Shown here in pieces: positions 16,596 to 21,878 of a DNA stretch of 21,878 bases; the first letter of the stretch is position 1, and every line of letters begins with the position of its first letter. Source of the stretch: DASRHG01 sp035650655. Its GTDB lineage: Bacteria > Desulfobacterota > Binatia > DP-6. The stretch lies in contig DASRHG010000150.1 of NCBI GenBank assembly GCA_035650655.1, positions 1 to 21,878 on the forward strand. The letters run 5' to 3'. A program made the position numbers and the translations under genes. The notes beneath the pieces are model-generated. The model was not told where the DNA came from, searched no databases, and saw only the letters and a program-made list of their open reading frames with translations.

Positions 16596-17111
16596 TCACG
16601 GGCCGGACTCGCAGTCGTCGAGCGCCTGCTCGCAATCGCCGAGGTCCGATTGGCACGAGGCGAGCGCGTCGGCGCACTCGCCGGGGGGAGGCTCGGGCGG
16701 CGCGGGCGACGTCGCCGCCGTCACGCTGCCGATCTCGGCGAGCGTACGGCCGTGCGGTCCGCGGAGCCGCGCGCCGTGCACGACCAGCATGTCGCCCTCC
16801 TGGAGCCCGAGCGACTCGGTCGCCTCACCCTCGCCGCCGCTCACGTCGACCGGGATGACGACGCGCCGGCGACGCCCGCCGTCGCGGAGCCGGAGCTCGA
16901 GCGTCACCCGCTCGTCGACGCCGACGCCCTGGGCGTCGTTCAGGTCCGTGACGGCGACGTGGACGGTCCCCTCCGCCCCCGCGATGGTGAGCGAGCCGCG
17001 GAGGTCGTGCTCACCCAGCCGTCGCGAGACGGGGACCAGGTCCGCCTCGAACGCGGCGGCCGGCGCACCCACGAGGAGCACGGCGAGGGCGAGGAACGAG
17101 CGCGCACACAT
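16596..17111 (-). CDS. Secreted protein with cysteine-heptad C-terminal tail, function unknown
   Basis: 171 aa from ATG 17111; GTG 17129 would add six residues ahead of the signal peptide and is less likely. Residues 1-20 are a classical signal peptide (MCARSFLALAVLLVGAPAAA, probable cleavage before Phe21). The body is predicted beta-rich: LRGSLTIAGAEGTVHVAVTD, VTLELRLRDGGRRRRVVIPV, GLQEGDMLVVHGARL. A Pro-rich linker (SPAPPEPPPGE) leads to a tail with four cysteines exactly seven residues apart, in repeats of the form CxxxLxx, whose codons recur every 21 bases (16611-16676). With Leu at a and Cys at d this would be a short coiled coil able to form disulfides between strands. I do not recognise the family. 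It is convergent with polX, 6 bases apart, and may have its promoter in 17112-17190. Confidence 0.75.
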   Translation of the reverse strand: MCARSFLALAVLLVGAPAAAFEADLVPVSRRLGEHDLRGSLTIAGAEGTVHVAVTDLNDAQGVGVDERVTLELRLRDGGRRRRVVIPVDVSGGEGEATESLGLQEGDMLVVHGARLRGPHGRTLAEIGSVTAATSPAPPEPPPGECADALASCQSDLGDCEQALDDCESGP

Positions 17112-17191
17112 GGGGCGCTCACTTCGCACGCCGGCGCCGCCGGGACCATCCGTGCGACGGGGGAGGACGCCGCCGTCCGGCGGGCGAGGAG

Positions 17192-17219
17192 AAAACGCGC
17201 CCGTCGGCCGCCGGGACGG
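17192..17219 (-). terminator. Possible intrinsic terminator after the broken secreted-protein gene
   Basis: On the minus strand, directly after the TAG at 17222-17220, a CCGTC / GACGG stem (17219-17215 and 17205-17201) with a GC-rich loop is followed five bases later by TTTT (17195-17192). The T-tract is short, so support is modest. Confidence 0.3.
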
Positions 17220-17634
17220 CTACGGCGTGAGCTGCACGTCCTTGAAGCAGCCGGCCGTCTGCGCGGTCTGATTCGCGCAGCAGAGCCCGTCGGCCGCGCC
17301 CGCGGCGACGACCGCCGTCTCGGGCGGCGTCAGGTTCGGCGATCGAGCCGAGGTTCAGGCTGTGGTCGGGGCAGGTCGCGGGCGCGAGGTCGGAGAGCTG
17401 CGTGGCCCCGCGGGCGTCGACGATCGTCCGGCCGAGCTCGTTCCCGATCTCGACCCGCCGTGCCGCGCTGGTCCTCCACCGTGAGCGCCGGGGGCACGGC
17501 ATCGGATCGAGCGCGCCGGCGCGAGCCGGCCAGGTGAGGGCGAGAGCGAGCGGGACGAGTGGGCGGCTCCAATTCGTCGTGCCAGGCGACGTGTTCCGTG
17601 CGCCGTGCTGACGGCCGCGCGGCGGCCCGGTCAA
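17220..17634 (-). pseudogene. Secreted protein gene broken by three frameshifts
   Basis: Protein-like sequence runs along the minus strand but changes frame three times. First a signal-peptide-like stretch, SRPLVPLALALTWPARAGA-LDPMP, lies in one frame (to about 17497). Then PALTVEDQRGTA lies in a second frame (about 17491-17456). The first frame then resumes with VEIGNELGRTIVDARG and TCPDHSLNLGSIA (about 17454-17338). Finally NLTPPETAVVAAGAADG and CCANQTAQTAGCFKDVQLTP lie in a third frame, ending at TAG 17222-17220. The first shift sits at a run of five Cs on the minus strand (17494-17490) and is fixed by one extra base; the other two are fixed by dropping one base each. The reconstructed product would be a secreted protein of about 110-130 aa with several cysteines. 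The start is unclear (TTG 17634 is possible). Either a decayed gene or local sequence error. Confidence 0.6.
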
Positions 17635-17735
17635 CGAATCTCGATTCCCCTACGGACGTCGGCGCGAGAACGGATGTACGCCGCCGCGCAGCTGCGGCCG
17701 CACCTGCGCGGTGCCGATTTGCCTTCGGCGCCGAC
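17635..17735. other. Upstream region of trmB, no gene seen
   Basis: About 100 bases between the broken gene and trmB, which point away from each other. It has several short GC-rich inverted repeats but no convincing promoter pair, RNA gene or Shine-Dalgarno for trmB. Confidence 0.4.
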
Positions 17736-18323
17736 ATGTACGACGCTTCGCCGCCGAGCCGAGCCGTGACGTTCCTCGACACTCCGGTGCCATGGTCCGC
17801 GGTCTTCGGTGACGACCGACCCGTCGAGGTCGAGATCGGCCCCGGCCGCGGCGAGACGATCCTCGCCTTCGCGGCCGCGCAGCCGGACGTCAACTTCTTC
17901 GGCGTCGAGCGGTCGGCGGGCGCGGCGGAGCGGATCATGGCGCGCGCGGCGGCCCGCCGGCTCACGAACGTGCGCGTGGTCGCCGGCGACGCGCAGCTGG
18001 TCGTGCGGGGCATCGCCGACGCGAGCGTCGCCGCCTATCACATCTACTTTCCGGACCCGTGGCCGAAGACCGGGCACCGGCGGCGCCGGCTCGGGCGCGG
18101 GACGCTCCCCCGGGAGATCGCGCGCACGCTCCGTCCGGGCGGGGCGGTGCACGTCGCGAGCGACCTCGCCGCCGTCCTCGGCGAGCTCGGGGCCGCCCTC
18201 GAAGACGCTGGCCTCGCGCGACGGCGGGGGGCGTGCGCCCCGGCGCGCCCGACGACGAGCTTCGAGCGCCGGTACGCGACGGCCGGCACGCACTACGCGC
18301 AGTTCGTGCGACCGGCCGGCTGA
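17736..18323 (+). CDS. trmB: tRNA (guanine-N7-)-methyltransferase
   Basis: 195 aa, slightly short for TrmB because the N-terminal extension is minimal. The Rossmann SAM-binding motif is VEIGPGRGE (residues 32-40), followed by FFGVERSAGAAERI and LTNVRVVAGDA. The family hallmark YFPDPWPKTGHRRRRL (104-119) and the C-terminal TSFERRY (174-180) are both present; these are the tRNA- and substrate-binding segments. It methylates N7 of G46 in the tRNA variable loop using S-adenosylmethionine. ATG 17736 gives the best fit to the family; the frame is open upstream but the residues there are low-complexity Arg/Ala. No Shine-Dalgarno is visible. It is convergent with the transketolase C-half gene, with 12 bases between stops. 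Confidence 0.92.
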   Translation: MYDASPPSRAVTFLDTPVPWSAVFGDDRPVEVEIGPGRGETILAFAAAQPDVNFFGVERSAGAAERIMARAAARRLTNVRVVAGDAQLVVRGIADASVAAYHIYFPDPWPKTGHRRRRLGRGTLPREIARTLRPGGAVHVASDLAAVLGELGAALEDAGLARRRGACAPARPTTSFERRYATAGTHYAQFVRPAG

Positions 18324-18335
18324 GCCGGGGCGCCG

Positions 18336-19292
18336 CTACGCGGGACGCCGCACGGCGCGCCGCTCGTGGCCGCGGAGGTCGGCGAGGAACGCCCGCGCCT
18401 GCGTCGCGATGCCCGCCGCGTCGAGCCCGTGCTTCGCGTAGAGCGCCTCGGCCGAACCGGACTCACCGAAGGTGTGGACCCCGTGGCGGCGAACCGGGAT
18501 GCCGCTCTCGGCGAGCGCTTCACAGACCGCGCTGCCGAGGCCGCCGGTGACGGAATGGTCCTCGACGGTGAGGATCCCGCCCGTTCGTCCGCCCCAGGCT
18601 GCCAGCGCGGCACCGTCGATCGGCTTCAGCGTGTGCACGTTCAGCACCGCGACGTCGACGCCTTCCTTCGCGAGGGCGCCGGCGGCCGCGAGCGCGTTCC
18701 CGACGACCGCGCCGCTCGCGGCGATGGTGAGGTCGGTCCCCTCGCGGAGCACGACGGCCTTCCCGAACTCGAACCGGTAGCCGGGGGGGGACACGTCGGC
18801 GACCTTCTGCCGCGTGAGCCGGAGGTAGGCCGGTCCCTCGTGCGTCGCGAGGTGCTCGACCGCCTGCTCCGTCTCGGCCGCGTCGGCGGGCTGCACGACG
18901 ACTACGTCGGGCAGCGTCCGCATGAGCCCGACGTCCTCGAGCCCCATCTGGCTGTAGCCGTCCTCGCCGATGCCGATGCCCGCGTGGGTGCCGACGAGCT
19001 TCACGTTAGCGCGGTTGTACGCGATCGACACGCGGATCTGCTCGAAGCGCCCGGCGAGAAAGCAGGCGAAGCTCGCCGCGAACGGAATCTTCCCGGCGAG
19101 GGCGAGGCCGGCGGCGACGCCGACCATGTTGCCCTCGGCGATCCCGAGCTCGAAGAAGCGTTCCGGATACCGGTCGCCGAACGCCCTCGTGTGGGTCGAG
19201 CTCGCGAGGTCGCCGTCGATGACGACGACGCGTGGGTCGGCACCGACACGCACGAGGGCGCGCCCGAACGCGACGCGAGTGGCCTCAGCCAT
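18336..19292 (-). CDS. Transketolase, C-terminal half (pyrimidine-binding and C-terminal domains)
   Basis: 318 aa from ATG 19292. It corresponds to the second half of a full transketolase: the pyrimidine-binding domain with DGDLASSTHT, the catalytic Glu53 in FFELGIAEGNMVGVAAGLA, and FACFLAGRFEQIRVSIAY, then the C-terminal domain (VLNVHTLKPIDGAAL, TVEDHSVTGGLGSAV). Glu53 activates thiamine diphosphate bound at the interface with the N-half, so the two proteins must assemble together. Split transketolases are well known in archaea and many bacteria. They shuttle two-carbon units in the non-oxidative pentose phosphate pathway. The gene overlaps the N-half gene by 8 bases (ATGGCTGA), consistent with coupled synthesis. 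A run of eight Cs (18790-18783) lies inside the frame at SPPGY. It is the last gene of the minus-strand operon. Confidence 0.93.
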   Translation of the reverse strand: MAEATRVAFGRALVRVGADPRVVVIDGDLASSTHTRAFGDRYPERFFELGIAEGNMVGVAAGLALAGKIPFAASFACFLAGRFEQIRVSIAYNRANVKLVGTHAGIGIGEDGYSQMGLEDVGLMRTLPDVVVVQPADAAETEQAVEHLATHEGPAYLRLTRQKVADVSPPGYRFEFGKAVVLREGTDLTIAASGAVVGNALAAAGALAKEGVDVAVLNVHTLKPIDGAALAAWGGRTGGILTVEDHSVTGGLGSAVCEALAESGIPVRRHGVHTFGESGSAEALYAKHGLDAAGIATQARAFLADLRGHERRAVRRPA

Positions 19293-20157
19293 GAGCTTCG
19301 ATCTCCCGGAGGGCGCGCGCCGCCTCCTCCTGCGTCGGCGCCTTGCCGTGCCAGGCGGCGGTACCCTCCATGAACGAGACACCCTTCCCTTTCACGGTGT
19401 TCGCCACGATCATCCAGGGACCGCCGCCGGCGCCGGCCTCGTCGAGCGCGGCGAGCACCTGGCCGAGGTCGTTGCCGTCGGCGAGCACGCGCACCGTCCA
19501 GTTGAAGCTCCGCCACTTGTCGGCGAGCGGCTCGAGATCCATGATCTCGCGCACGGGCCCGTCGAGCTGGACCTTGTTGTAGTCGAGGATCGCGACCAGG
19601 TTCGCGGGCCGGTACTTCCCGGCCGCCATGGCGGCCTCCCACACCTGCCCGGCCTGCGTCTCGCCGTCGCCGAGCAGGCAGAAGACGCGGTACGGGTTCC
19701 CGTCGAGCCCGCTCGCGAGCGCCATCCCGAGCGCGATCGAGAGGCCCTGCCCGAGCGAGCCGGTCGCCGCCTCGACCCACGGGAGCGCGATGCGGTCCGG
19801 ATGGCCCTGGAGGCGGCTGCCGAGCTTGCGGAGCGTCAGCAGCTCCTCCGGCGACAGCTCGCCCGCCTCGGCGAGCGCGGCGTAGACGATCGGCACGCCG
19901 TGGCCCTTCGAGATGATGAAGCGGTCGCGCTCGGGCCACGTCGGGTCGTGCGGCTTCCGCCGGAGCGTGTGGAAGAAGAGCGCGCCCACGATCTCCGCGG
20001 CGGAGAGCGACCCGCCGGGGTGACCCGAGCCCGCGGCGGCCAGCATGCGGATCACGTTCGCGCGCATCCGCTTGACGATCGGCTCGAGACGCGCGACCTC
20101 CGCCGCCTCCGCGCCGCCCACCCCGGCCCTCACGGCGTCGGGGGAGCTGCGTTCCAC
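19285..20157 (-). CDS. Transketolase, N-terminal half (thiamine diphosphate-binding domain)
   Basis: 290 aa from GTG 20157; the conserved part begins about residue 22 (ARLEPIVKRMRANVIRML), so a later in-frame GTG is possible. SGHPGGSLSAAE (44-55) and SKGHGVPIVYAAL (from 83) are typical transketolase segments. The thiamine diphosphate/metal motif is LLGDGETQAGQVWEAAM (GDG at 163-165) with Asn194 in LDYNKVQLDG. This half binds the diphosphate of the cofactor and the metal, and the C-half supplies the activating Glu. It starts 13 bases after the stop of the rhodanese-MoeB gene and overlaps the C-half gene by 8 bases. One tktN-tktC pair of this kind is enough for pentose phosphate metabolism; the pair could instead serve a dedicated 1-deoxysugar or amino-sugar pathway, which the sequence cannot decide. 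Confidence 0.93.
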   Translation of the reverse strand: MERSSPDAVRAGVGGAEAAEVARLEPIVKRMRANVIRMLAAAGSGHPGGSLSAAEIVGALFFHTLRRKPHDPTWPERDRFIISKGHGVPIVYAALAEAGELSPEELLTLRKLGSRLQGHPDRIALPWVEAATGSLGQGLSIALGMALASGLDGNPYRVFCLLGDGETQAGQVWEAAMAAGKYRPANLVAILDYNKVQLDGPVREIMDLEPLADKWRSFNWTVRVLADGNDLGQVLAALDEAGAGGGPWMIVANTVKGKGVSFMEGTAAWHGKAPTQEEAARALREIEAHG

Positions 20158-20170
20158 GCGATCGCGGCGG

Positions 20171-21397
20171 TCATCCCACCTTCCTCACGTCCACCATCCC
20201 CGGCGGCGGCTCGTCCGCCGGCGCCGGCGGCGTCGGCCCGAGCCCGCAGAAGGCCTCGTAGTCGATCAGGTGCCGGATCGTCGGCGCGTCGCCGCAGACG
20301 ACGCAGTTCTCGTTGCGGCGGAGCTTCAGCACGCGGACCTCGCCGTCGAGCGTGTCGAAGTGCATCATCCGTCCGAGGAGCGGACGGCCGACGCCGAGAA
20401 TCAGCTTGATGGCCTCGAGGGCCTGCACGCAGCCGACGAGCCCGGGAAGCACGCCGAGGACGCCCGCCTCGGCGCACGAGGGCACGGCGCCCGGCGGCGG
20501 CGGCTCGGGGAAGAGGCAGCGGTAGCAGGGTCCGAGCGGCGGGTGGAAGACGGTCGCCTGGCCTTCGAACTGCCAGATCGCGCCGTCGACCAGCGGCTTC
20601 CCGAGCATGACGCACGCGTCGTTCGCGAGGTAGCGCGTCGGGAAGTTGTCGCAGCCGTTCACGATGACGTCGAACGGCTCGAAGATGCGGAAGGCGTTCT
20701 CCGAGGAGAGGCGCTCGCGGAACTCGAGCACCTTCACGTCGGGGTTGAGCGCGTTGAGCGTCATCCGCGCCGACTCGGTCTTCGGCATGCCGATCCGGTC
20801 GTTCGTGTGGAGGATCTGGCGCTGGAGGTTCGAGAGGTCGACGACGTCCATGTCGACGAGCCCGATCGTGCCCACGCCGGCCGCGGCGAGGTAGAACGCG
20901 GCGGGCGAGCCGAGCCCGCCGGCGCCGATGCAGAGGACCTTCGCGTCGAGGAGCTTCGCCTGCCCCTTCTCGCCCACCTCGGAGAGGAGGAAGTGGCGGC
21001 TGTAGCGGATCTGCTGCTCGCTCGTGAACTGCCGCTCCGCCTCGATCGGGAGCCCCTTGTTCTTCCAGCTCGTGAAGCCGCCGGCGAGCGAGACCACGTT
21101 CGTGTAGCCGAGCTCCTTGAGCATGCGTCCGGCGAGGAGCGAGCGCGTGCCGCTCGCGCAGTACGCGACGACGGGCGCGTTCTTGTCCGGGAGCTTCTCC
21201 TCCACCTGGATCTCGAGGAAGCCGCGCGGGAGCGGGATGGCGCCCGGGATCGCTCCCTGGCGGATCTCCTCCTTCTCGCGCACGTCGAGGAGGACGGGCA
21301 CCTCGCCCGCGTCGAGCCGTCGCTTCAGGTCCTCGACCGACGTCTCGGGCACGAGCTTTCGGGCCTCGTCGAGTATCTGCCTGTACGTTTTCGCCAT
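20171..21397 (-). CDS. Rhodanese - MoeB/ThiF adenylyltransferase fusion
   Basis: 408 aa from ATG 21397, one base after the stop of the upstream gene; GTG 21412 is an alternative. The N-terminal rhodanese domain (about 18-118) has VLLDVRE and the active-site loop YCASGTRS with Cys80 and the usual Cys-x4-Arg. The C-terminal E1-like domain (about 125-385) has RYSRHFLLSEVG, ATP-binding GAGGLGSPA (158-166), VDLSNLQRQILH, VNGCDNFPTRYL, zinc cysteines 291/294 and 365/368, and Cys308 in PSCAEAGVLG at the MoeB Cys187 position. Such enzymes adenylate the C-terminal Gly-Gly of a small sulfur carrier (MoaD, ThiS, CysO). The rhodanese then offers persulfide sulfur for thiocarboxylate formation. In the well-known MOCS3/Uba4/MoeBR fusions the order is the reverse. 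No sulfur-carrier gene is in view. Confidence 0.92.
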   Translation of the reverse strand: MAKTYRQILDEARKLVPETSVEDLKRRLDAGEVPVLLDVREKEEIRQGAIPGAIPLPRGFLEIQVEEKLPDKNAPVVAYCASGTRSLLAGRMLKELGYTNVVSLAGGFTSWKNKGLPIEAERQFTSEQQIRYSRHFLLSEVGEKGQAKLLDAKVLCIGAGGLGSPAAFYLAAAGVGTIGLVDMDVVDLSNLQRQILHTNDRIGMPKTESARMTLNALNPDVKVLEFRERLSSENAFRIFEPFDVIVNGCDNFPTRYLANDACVMLGKPLVDGAIWQFEGQATVFHPPLGPCYRCLFPEPPPPGAVPSCAEAGVLGVLPGLVGCVQALEAIKLILGVGRPLLGRMMHFDTLDGEVRVLKLRRNENCVVCGDAPTIRHLIDYEAFCGLGPTPPAPADEPPPGMVDVRKVG

Positions 21398-21398
21398 G

Positions 21399-21623
21399 TC
21401 AGCCCTCGGCACCGTCGAAGAGGTTCATGCGGTACTCGAGCCAGCGCGCCACGCCGCGGGCGTAGCCCGGGGACACGAGCAGGCGCAGCGGGCCCAATAT
21501 GCGCCACATGGGATACCGACGCGAGAGGGCCAGCGGATCCCGCGTGAGCCCGAGAAAGTGGCGGAGCTTGTCTGCGTCCGCGCGGCGGAGGAGTCCGCGG
21601 CGCCAGAGCGCGACGAGGATCAC
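21399..21623 (-). CDS. Small basic protein coupled to the ferredoxin gene, unknown
   Basis: 74 aa starting at GTG 21623, whose GTGA overlaps the stop of the ferredoxin gene; its own stop is one base before the ATG of the rhodanese-MoeB gene. This gap-free position in the run is the main evidence that it is real. The sequence is rich in Arg and Leu, with aromatic residues spaced through it (LRHFLGLTRDPLALSRRYPM, then YARGVARWLEYRMN). It has no cysteines, no signal peptide and no clear transmembrane helix, though the LGPLRLLVSPGY segment is mildly hydrophobic. It is probably helical and could bind a membrane surface or nucleic acid, or be an accessory subunit of the ferredoxin. I recognise no family. 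Confidence 0.6.
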   Translation of the reverse strand: MILVALWRRGLLRRADADKLRHFLGLTRDPLALSRRYPMWRILGPLRLLVSPGYARGVARWLEYRMNLFDGAEG

Positions 21624-21878
21624 GCCGCCCTCGGCGGCTCGCCGGCCGCAGCGCGCTCCTCGTCGGCCGCGTAGGCACGCAGCATGTCGTCCAGCAACGC
21701 GTCGCGACCGCGTTCCTCGAGGACCTTCGAGCGGGCCATGAGGACCGCCTTCGTCTCGATGAAGTCGGTCCGGTCGTAGCCCCAGATGCGCGGGTGGACG
21801 TACGTGTCCATGCGGATCGCGTCGCACGGGCACGCCTCCACGCACATGCCGCAGTAGATGCACTGGAGCGTGTCGATC
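21620..21878 (-). CDS. NuoI-like 4Fe-4S ferredoxin, 3' part only
   Basis: The frame enters from the right edge and ends at TGA 21622-21620, so 85 C-terminal residues are visible. They hold one complete 4Fe-4S site, CIYCGMCVEACP (C-x2-C-x2-C-x3-CP), followed by CDAIRMDTYVHPRIWGYDRTDFIETKAVLMARSK. This closely follows the second cluster and tail of NuoI, the complex I subunit carrying clusters N6a/N6b, where the tail also contains a Tyr-Thr-Lys/Thr-Lys segment. The long charged C-terminus (LDDMLRAYAADEERAAAGEPP) is an extension. It could be complex I itself or a NuoI-like ferredoxin for another oxidoreductase; the genes upstream, outside the window, would tell. It is the first visible gene of the minus-strand operon. 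Confidence 0.88.
   Translation of the reverse strand, partial: IDTLQCIYCGMCVEACPCDAIRMDTYVHPRIWGYDRTDFIETKAVLMARSKVLEERGRDALLDDMLRAYAADEERAAAGEPPRAA

Noticed and set aside
13772..16858. Over 1000-codon plus-strand frame through the transglycosylase, polX and secreted-protein region
   Set aside because: Arg/Ala/Gly-rich throughout and out of frame with polX, whose motifs are all in another frame.
17629..17634. TTGACC on the minus strand as a -35 box for the broken gene
   Set aside because: No acceptable -10 element lies 16-18 bases downstream.
17635..17735. Short inverted repeats upstream of trmB as a riboswitch or small RNA
   Set aside because: Individual stems are short and GC-only; no conserved riboswitch core could be recognised.
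18783..18790. Run of eight Gs (eight Cs on the coding strand) in the transketolase C-half, as a phase-variable tract
   Set aside because: The frame is intact across it, the gene is housekeeping, and an 8-base GC run is expected by chance in DNA this GC-rich; only read-level length variation would revive the idea.
1..21878. Mobile element, prophage, defence island or CRISPR array
   Set aside because: No transposase, integrase, phage structural gene, terminal inverted repeat or regularly spaced direct repeat was seen; AddAB is a general recombination-repair complex and not by itself evidence of a defence island.

Overview
The window is a stretch of very GC-rich bacterial chromosome (roughly 70% GC or more by eye, with strong third-position G/C). 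It carries 17 intact or edge-truncated protein genes and one broken one, densely packed. I see no tRNA, rRNA, insertion sequence, phage gene or CRISPR array. The gene content (split transketolase, elongation factor P with a PGN tip, AddAB nuclease, enoyl-CoA hydratase and epoxide hydrolase, NuoI-like ferredoxin) suits a GC-rich soil or groundwater lineage such as Rokubacteria/Methylomirabilota, Binatota or Myxococcota. That placement is inference; no phylogenetic marker here settles it.

Layout. 1-2099 (+): the 3' end of an RND/MMPL-type exporter, then an isoprenylcysteine-methyltransferase-like membrane protein. 2108-3745 (+): a multi-pass membrane histidine kinase without a partner regulator in view. 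3797-4548 (+): a small cupin with an NTF2/SnoaL-like protein starting at its stop codon. 4646-5218 (+): elongation factor P. 5250-6026 (-) and 6093-7052 (+): a divergent enoyl-CoA hydratase / epoxide hydrolase pair. 7142-13827 (+): addB-addA, overlapping by 4 bases, encoding a double-strand-break end-processing helicase-nuclease. 13844-14692 (-): a lytic-transglycosylase-like protein. 14844-16589 (+): family X DNA polymerase with a C-terminal PHP domain. 16596-17111 (-): a secreted protein ending in a cysteine-heptad tail. 17220-17634 (-): remains of another secreted protein, broken by three frameshifts. 17736-18323 (+): tRNA m7G46 methyltransferase TrmB. 18336-21878 (-): a tightly coupled five-gene run in the order NuoI-like ferredoxin (cut by the window edge), 74-aa basic protein, rhodanese-MoeB/ThiF fusion, transketolase N-half, transketolase C-half.

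Most of this is housekeeping: DNA repair (AddAB, PolX), translation (EF-P, TrmB), central carbon metabolism and cofactor/sulfur transfer. I did not find a convincing new multi-gene defence or biosynthetic system. The points most worth a second look are molecular oddities in familiar proteins: both histidines of PHP motif I replaced by Gln in PolX, Asn at the functional tip of EF-P, the inverted rhodanese-MoeB domain order inside an operon with a ferredoxin and transketolase, the Cys-every-seven-residues tail, and the local decay at 17220-17570.
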